Program-made: the position numbers and the translations under genes
Assembly (NCBI GenBank): GCA_949297145.1
Contig: CASFQO010000001.1
Span: 1 to 64,000 of the forward strand
Direction: 5' to 3'
Source of the DNA: an uncultured Alphaproteobacteria bacterium
GTDB taxonomy: Bacteria; Pseudomonadota; Alphaproteobacteria; RF32; CAG-239
DNA length: 64,000 bases
The notes under the pieces: model-generated
Seen by the model: the letters and a program-made list of their open reading frames with translations, nothing else
Database searches by the model: none
What the model was told of the DNA's origin: nothing
Part shown: piece after piece, positions 60,629-64,000 of the stretch
Numbering within the stretch: position 1 is the stretch's first letter
How the letters are laid out: each line of letters opens with the position of its first letter

Positions 60629-61039
60629 ATGCGCAAAACATTGGAATATAAAATCCGCTTGCGAATCAAGAAAAGCAAGGCTGTAGCTTTTGTTTTGGCT
60701 GATTTCCTTGATCTATCCGATCGGGATCAGGTCGGTCGCGTATTGCGGAAATTGGTTGCAGAAAACACATTGCTTAAAATCGGCATGGGCATTTTTGCAA
60801 AATGCCGCAGATCCTCTTTCACAAACAAAATAATTCTGGAAAAAGATTTGGGCAGCGTTGCCCGCGAAGCCTTGAACAAGCTAAAAATCAAAACGCTGCC
60901 GTCTTCAGCCGAACTAAATTATAACGACAATATTTCTACGCAGGTTCCCACCGGGTTAATGATTGGCGTTACCAAAAGGGTCTCCAGAACCATATCTTAT
61001 AATGGCAAGAGTATAAAGTATGAACGTATCCCTGTCTAA
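60629..61039 (+). CDS. abiEi: AbiEi-type antitoxin (DUF6088-like)
   Basis: 136 aa from the ATG at 60629, with TAAGG upstream; a longer frame starts at 60575 inside the promoter repeats. The N-terminal helix-turn-helix (VAFVLADFLDLSDRDQVGRVLRKLVAEN) and GMGIFAKCR match antitoxins of type IV AbiE systems, which repress their own promoter. It overlaps the toxin gene by 20 bp, in the usual order antitoxin-toxin. Codons are richer in G and C than in the rest of the window. Confidence 0.85.
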   Translation: MRKTLEYKIRLRIKKSKAVAFVLADFLDLSDRDQVGRVLRKLVAENTLLKIGMGIFAKCRRSSFTNKIILEKDLGSVAREALNKLKIKTLPSSAELNYNDNISTQVPTGLMIGVTKRVSRTISYNGKSIKYERIPV

Positions 61040-61907
61040 AGAACTTATTGAAGAAGTTGCTGCTGAAATGGGAGTTAATCCCTCGTTTGTAGAAAAAGAT
61101 TGGTACGCTGTGCAGATTCTCAAAGCAATTGCGCCTGTAAAATTCCCTGCTCCTGTCATTTTTACTGGAGGAACCAGTCTATCCAAAGGTTTTTCTCTGA
61201 TTAAACGCTTTTCAGAAGACTTGGATTTTAAAGTTAGTGGCGGTCGCCAACTAACAAGAGGGCAGCGTCGCAAAGTCAGTGACGCTTTCCTTGAGGCAGT
61301 TACACAAATTGAAGGACTTTGTATCCTCTCAACGCACCCACATGATGAGCATAGAAAAGTTGAGATAACTGTCGGTTATCCCAAGATGTTTGACACACCT
61401 CTTGCCTTGCGGCAAAATCTAAAAATTGAGTTGTTTTATGACAACCATACCGAAGGAATGTTATCTCGCGACATCAGTTCTTTCATTGATCAATATTTAG
61501 GAAACGATGAGAAAATCAGTGTCGTCTGTAATAATCCTTTTTATATTATTGCAGACAAATTTAACGCTATAACCTGGCGCATTTATGCCGGACAGCAGGA
61601 TTTTGACTATACCAATATGCGTCATCTGCATGATATCTATGTTATGCGGAGTTGCATTGAACATATGGAAGATTTCAAAGCCCGTGTTTTAGAAAATTTC
61701 ATAACAAAAGATAAACATCGCGTTGCCGAAGACCTCAGCTTTGAAACAACGCTTCTCAAAACCACAGAATTACTGAAAACAGATAAAAAATATAAAGAAG
61801 GCTATGAGCGCTTTGTCAATTCAATGTCCTACGCTGACGATGTCGATATTGCAACATTTGATAAAGCGCTGTCCTATTATGAAGAATTAAGCAAACTATT
61901 TATTTAG
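61020..61907 (+). CDS. abiEii: AbiEii-type nucleotidyltransferase toxin
   Basis: 295 aa. The nucleotidyltransferase motif is intact: FTGGTSLSKGFSLIKRFSEDLDFKV (GG-T-S then D-x-D). AbiEii toxins bind GTP and add nucleotides to tRNA 3' ends, giving abortive phage infection. The gene overlaps its antitoxin by 20 bp. Codon use stands out from the host. Confidence 0.9.
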   Translation: MNVSLSKELIEEVAAEMGVNPSFVEKDWYAVQILKAIAPVKFPAPVIFTGGTSLSKGFSLIKRFSEDLDFKVSGGRQLTRGQRRKVSDAFLEAVTQIEGLCILSTHPHDEHRKVEITVGYPKMFDTPLALRQNLKIELFYDNHTEGMLSRDISSFIDQYLGNDEKISVVCNNPFYIIADKFNAITWRIYAGQQDFDYTNMRHLHDIYVMRSCIEHMEDFKARVLENFITKDKHRVAEDLSFETTLLKTTELLKTDKKYKEGYERFVNSMSYADDVDIATFDKALSYYEELSKLFI

Positions 61908-61969
61908 TATTTAGCTATATTAAGGATATTTCCGAGAGTTTAAAAATTAGAAGTTTTGAAGAAAAAGAT

Positions 61970-62407
61970 GTGACTCAAGCAGTAGAACTGTGTAACGAAA
62001 TCAGAGAACACCATCGTAAAATATTAAATGGTTATTTCGCACCAATTAATCGTGATTTTGAAAAAGGCGCTCTTTTATCAACCATAGGAAACGACAATGC
62101 TTTTGCGGTTGTTGCAGTCGATGGAGATAAGGTTGTTGGTTTGTTGATTGCTAATAAAAAAAATGCTCCCTATTTAGAAAACCCGATCATTTGTAATATT
62201 GGAACTTTGGGCGTTATCCAAGAATATAGAAAGCAAGGTATTGGAAAAATGTTAATGAATGAATTTCTAACATTTTGCCAAGAAAACGGAATTCAGGAAG
62301 TTAAACTTGGTGTCTTTAATGATAATAAAATCGCCTATAAATTCTATGAAAATTACGGTTTTAAACCTCAAGAACAAGAAATGAGTCTAAAATTTTACAT
62401 AAAGTAA
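61970..62407 (+). CDS. GNAT acetyltransferase with an unresolved start
   Basis: 145 aa as drawn from the GTG at 61970. The open frame continues upstream (SESLKIRSFEEKDV) and reads like the first strand of a GNAT fold, but no ATG, GTG or TTG with a ribosome site is found back to 61901, so the start was lost or is non-canonical. Motif A: LGVIQEYRKQGIGKMLMNEFL; GFKPQEQEMSLKFYIK closes the fold. It may be a fragment cut by insertion of the toxin-antitoxin operon just upstream. Confidence 0.8.
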   Translation: MTQAVELCNEIREHHRKILNGYFAPINRDFEKGALLSTIGNDNAFAVVAVDGDKVVGLLIANKKNAPYLENPIICNIGTLGVIQEYRKQGIGKMLMNEFLTFCQENGIQEVKLGVFNDNKIAYKFYENYGFKPQEQEMSLKFYIK

Positions 62408-63033
62408 TTCTTAAGTCGCTCATAAACCGCTTTATTGCTTGAAATAAATGGAAGATGGAAAGTTTGCTCTATGAAATTTTCCAAGTGCAATGTTGCAAAA
62501 TTTGTACATAAAATACAAATAGAATCAATGTCTGGGGTAAGTTCCTGTTCAATCATCTCGGCCAATTTAGTATTGCTGAAAGACAAAAGTTCCTCCTTTG
62601 TTTTAATATTTAGGTGAAATTCTTTGGGGGTATTTATTCCTGCATTTTTCAGCCGCTGAGTTACCTTTTCTCCAATATCCGAGTTATACGGTGAAATAAC
62701 TAAGGGCATTTTTCTTCCACTCATTTTAAAATAAGCAATAACAGAAGTTAAGGGAAAAATTAATTCGTCTTTCTGATCATAATAAATTTCAGCAGAGGTA
62801 CACAAAACGGCAGCTCGACACAGATTAATTCTTTTCATTTCAGCTAAAGATTCAGGAATACTTTCAACCAACTCCTTGGTATATATTTCTTCGTTTTGCC
62901 CATATGGTGTTTGGAATTTAAGTCTGGCAAAATGAAAATAAACATCATCCATATGTTCACGAATTAAGCGGGTGTATAGTTCTTTTTCGGCAACAATATT
63001 AGAAGCGGGAACCAGAAGCCCAAAGTGTTTCAT
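62395..63033 (-). CDS. Asp/Glu racemase-family protein (maleate isomerase-like)
   Basis: 212 aa. The two-Cys fold of the Asp/Glu/hydantoin racemase superfamily: PASNIVAEKELYTRL near the start, AAVLCTSAE with the first Cys and SICILCTNFATLH with the second. Relatives isomerise maleate or racemise amino acids. It overlaps the next gene by 4 bp (ATGA) and the GNAT gene tail to tail by 13 bp. Confidence 0.84.
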   Translation of the reverse strand: MKHFGLLVPASNIVAEKELYTRLIREHMDDVYFHFARLKFQTPYGQNEEIYTKELVESIPESLAEMKRINLCRAAVLCTSAEIYYDQKDELIFPLTSVIAYFKMSGRKMPLVISPYNSDIGEKVTQRLKNAGINTPKEFHLNIKTKEELLSFSNTKLAEMIEQELTPDIDSICILCTNFATLHLENFIEQTFHLPFISSNKAVYERLKNYFM

Positions 63034-64000
63034 TTCTCTTTTTCCTTAATAGAGCTGATTATTTTATACAAATCTTTGTGCAAATCCGGTGTAAAATGGT
63101 CTATGCCAGACATATCTGTTTCCGTTTTGTTGCATAAGACGGTTTTCATGCCGTAGTTCTTTGCAGTTCTTAAATTAGCTGATTGATCATCAAACATCAC
63201 ACAATTTCGTCCGGAATCTGCATATTCGTCAATTGCAAGCTCATATCCGACAGACTGTGATTTAGGAACAAAGTTCGTCCGGTTAATACCGATAATATCC
63301 GAAAACTCATCCCTAATCCCCATCATGTACAAGGCTTTTTCCACATATATTTCGTTGGCGTTTGTTAAAATAACCTTTTTCTCGGGTATGGCTTGAAGCT
63401 GATTTTTGAAATTTTTATCTTTTTTCAGCTCAGAAAGATCTAAATTATAGGAATAATCAACAAATTCTTTGGGGTCAATATTATGGCACTGTTGCAGACC
63501 GACGACGGTAGAACCATACTCAATACGGTATTTCCGACTTAGTTGTCTGGCTTCTTTATATGATAAACCGAATTTTTCTTTTATGAATGTGGACATCCGG
63601 TATACTAACTGCTGTGGCAAAGTTGTAGCTTCAGGATGATAGATTGTTTCATCAAAGTCAAAAATTAAACATTGCAACGGAGGTTCTGCCAGTTGTAGCC
63701 GCTGTAAAATGTTTTTAGGCAACTCACGATCATTTCGAATAATATCAATTTTGCATTCCTGCCGCGGGGATAAGAGTTGTTTATATAAATCTCTTATAGC
63801 AGTAATCTGATTGATATCCATTCCCTTATCTTCAGCATCTCCGCGACTTTGGATCCTGTTAAATATTGTCTGAGGATCTGCATCCAACAAAATAATCCTG
63901 CCGTTTCTCTTATTTAACATCTGCAACAGTTCAGAAAAATCCTGATTCGATAAGCGGGAATACCCGCGCCGCAACGGGCCATATACCATTTCAGAAACAA
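63030..64000 (-). CDS. P-loop kinase (dTMP kinase-like) fused to a HAD nucleotidase, N-terminus missing
   Basis: The frame is open at the window edge; at least 319 residues are visible. The first part (about 1-90) looks like the end of a nucleoside monophosphate kinase: SEMVYGPLRRGYSRL, then LLDADPQTIFNRIQSRGD as in the LID region; its P-loop lies outside. From about 105 a HAD phosphatase begins with LIFDFDETIYHPEAT (DxDxT) and ends with VMFDDQSANLRTAKNYGMKT, as in pyrimidine 5'-nucleotidases. A kinase-phosphatase fusion may process one metabolite pair. It overlaps the racemase-like gene in ATGA. Confidence 0.84.
   Translation of the reverse strand, partial: VSEMVYGPLRRGYSRLSNQDFSELLQMLNKRNGRIILLDADPQTIFNRIQSRGDAEDKGMDINQITAIRDLYKQLLSPRQECKIDIIRNDRELPKNILQRLQLAEPPLQCLIFDFDETIYHPEATTLPQQLVYRMSTFIKEKFGLSYKEARQLSRKYRIEYGSTVVGLQQCHNIDPKEFVDYSYNLDLSELKKDKNFKNQLQAIPEKKVILTNANEIYVEKALYMMGIRDEFSDIIGINRTNFVPKSQSVGYELAIDEYADSGRNCVMFDDQSANLRTAKNYGMKTVLCNKTETDMSGIDHFTPDLHKDLYKIISSIKEKEK

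Noticed and set aside
1-64000. CRISPR array
   Set aside because: No series of regularly spaced identical repeats was seen; the only spaced repeats are single pairs.

Overview
The window is low-GC DNA (mid-30s percent by eye) from what looks like a gut-associated, probably anaerobic alphaproteobacterium. This is an inference. The N-terminally extended S9, the RNase D, Map and RadC proteins, and the Gram-negative envelope genes (TspO, GtrA, an autotransporter barrel, lipoproteins) fit Alphaproteobacteria. A HydE-type [FeFe]-hydrogenase maturase and repeated signs of exchange with Bacteroidetes suggest an anaerobic gut habitat. Promoters mostly look sigma70-like (TTGACA with 16-18 bp spacers), and many genes end in strong intrinsic terminators.

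Layout. 0-5 kb: a possible transposase tail, a Lys-rich protein with a toxin-like hydrophobic segment, a periplasmic transglutaminase-like protein, rplM-rpsI, a YbaK-type deacylase, a nucleotidyltransferase-like protein and a histidine phosphatase. 5-12.6 kb: a sugar porter, then four large helical-repeat paralogues, each with its own promoter and terminator; three share a near-identical leader element exactly 12 nt before the start codon. 12.7-18.3 kb: a probable operon of a TPR protein, two GT-C-like membrane proteins, a variant NagB and an AlkD-type protein. 18.3-24.7 kb: rpiB-glyA, tRNA-Cys, tRNA-Asn, a class A beta-lactamase, a tandem ArsR-type regulator, a HIT protein, a thiol-redox envelope operon behind tandem palindromic operators, and a META lipoprotein.

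24.7-39.6 kb is mostly housekeeping: pheST, rpmI-rplT, aspS, RNase D, alaS, map and radC, with a GT-C membrane protein, a VOC protein and TspO. 39.6-44 kb holds a candidate structured RNA, a phosphoribosyltransferase-like gene, a Lys/Glu-rich protein, GtrA, a DUF4186 protein and a CNNM/CBS protein. 44-45.2 kb carries the most striking gene: a signal peptide, then an almost complete ubiquitin (about 52 of the first 71 residues identical to human by my count, all seven lysines kept, no C-terminal Gly-Gly), then an autotransporter beta-barrel. It appears to be a surface-displayed ubiquitin.

45.3-58.6 kb: a Tat-exported ferredoxin/aldo-keto reductase, an O-acetyltransferase, tRNA-Thr, and a possible peptide-ligase system: a 41-codon leader ORF whose stop codon lies inside a predicted pseudoknot/attenuator, followed by overlapping amidoligase and N-formylglutamate-amidohydrolase genes. 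Then come a His/Pro/Arg-rich secreted protein, a thioredoxin-fold protein, an HD hydrolase, membrane proteins, mnmA (variant cysteine motif), hydE, an exported esterase and a GNAT enzyme.

58.6-64 kb looks like an accessory, recently assembled region: a higher-GC island, two Cys-containing proteins behind a structured leader RNA, an AbiE-type toxin-antitoxin operon with a Bacteroidetes-style promoter, a GNAT gene with no normal start, and a racemase-like gene overlapping a kinase/HAD fusion cut by the window edge.
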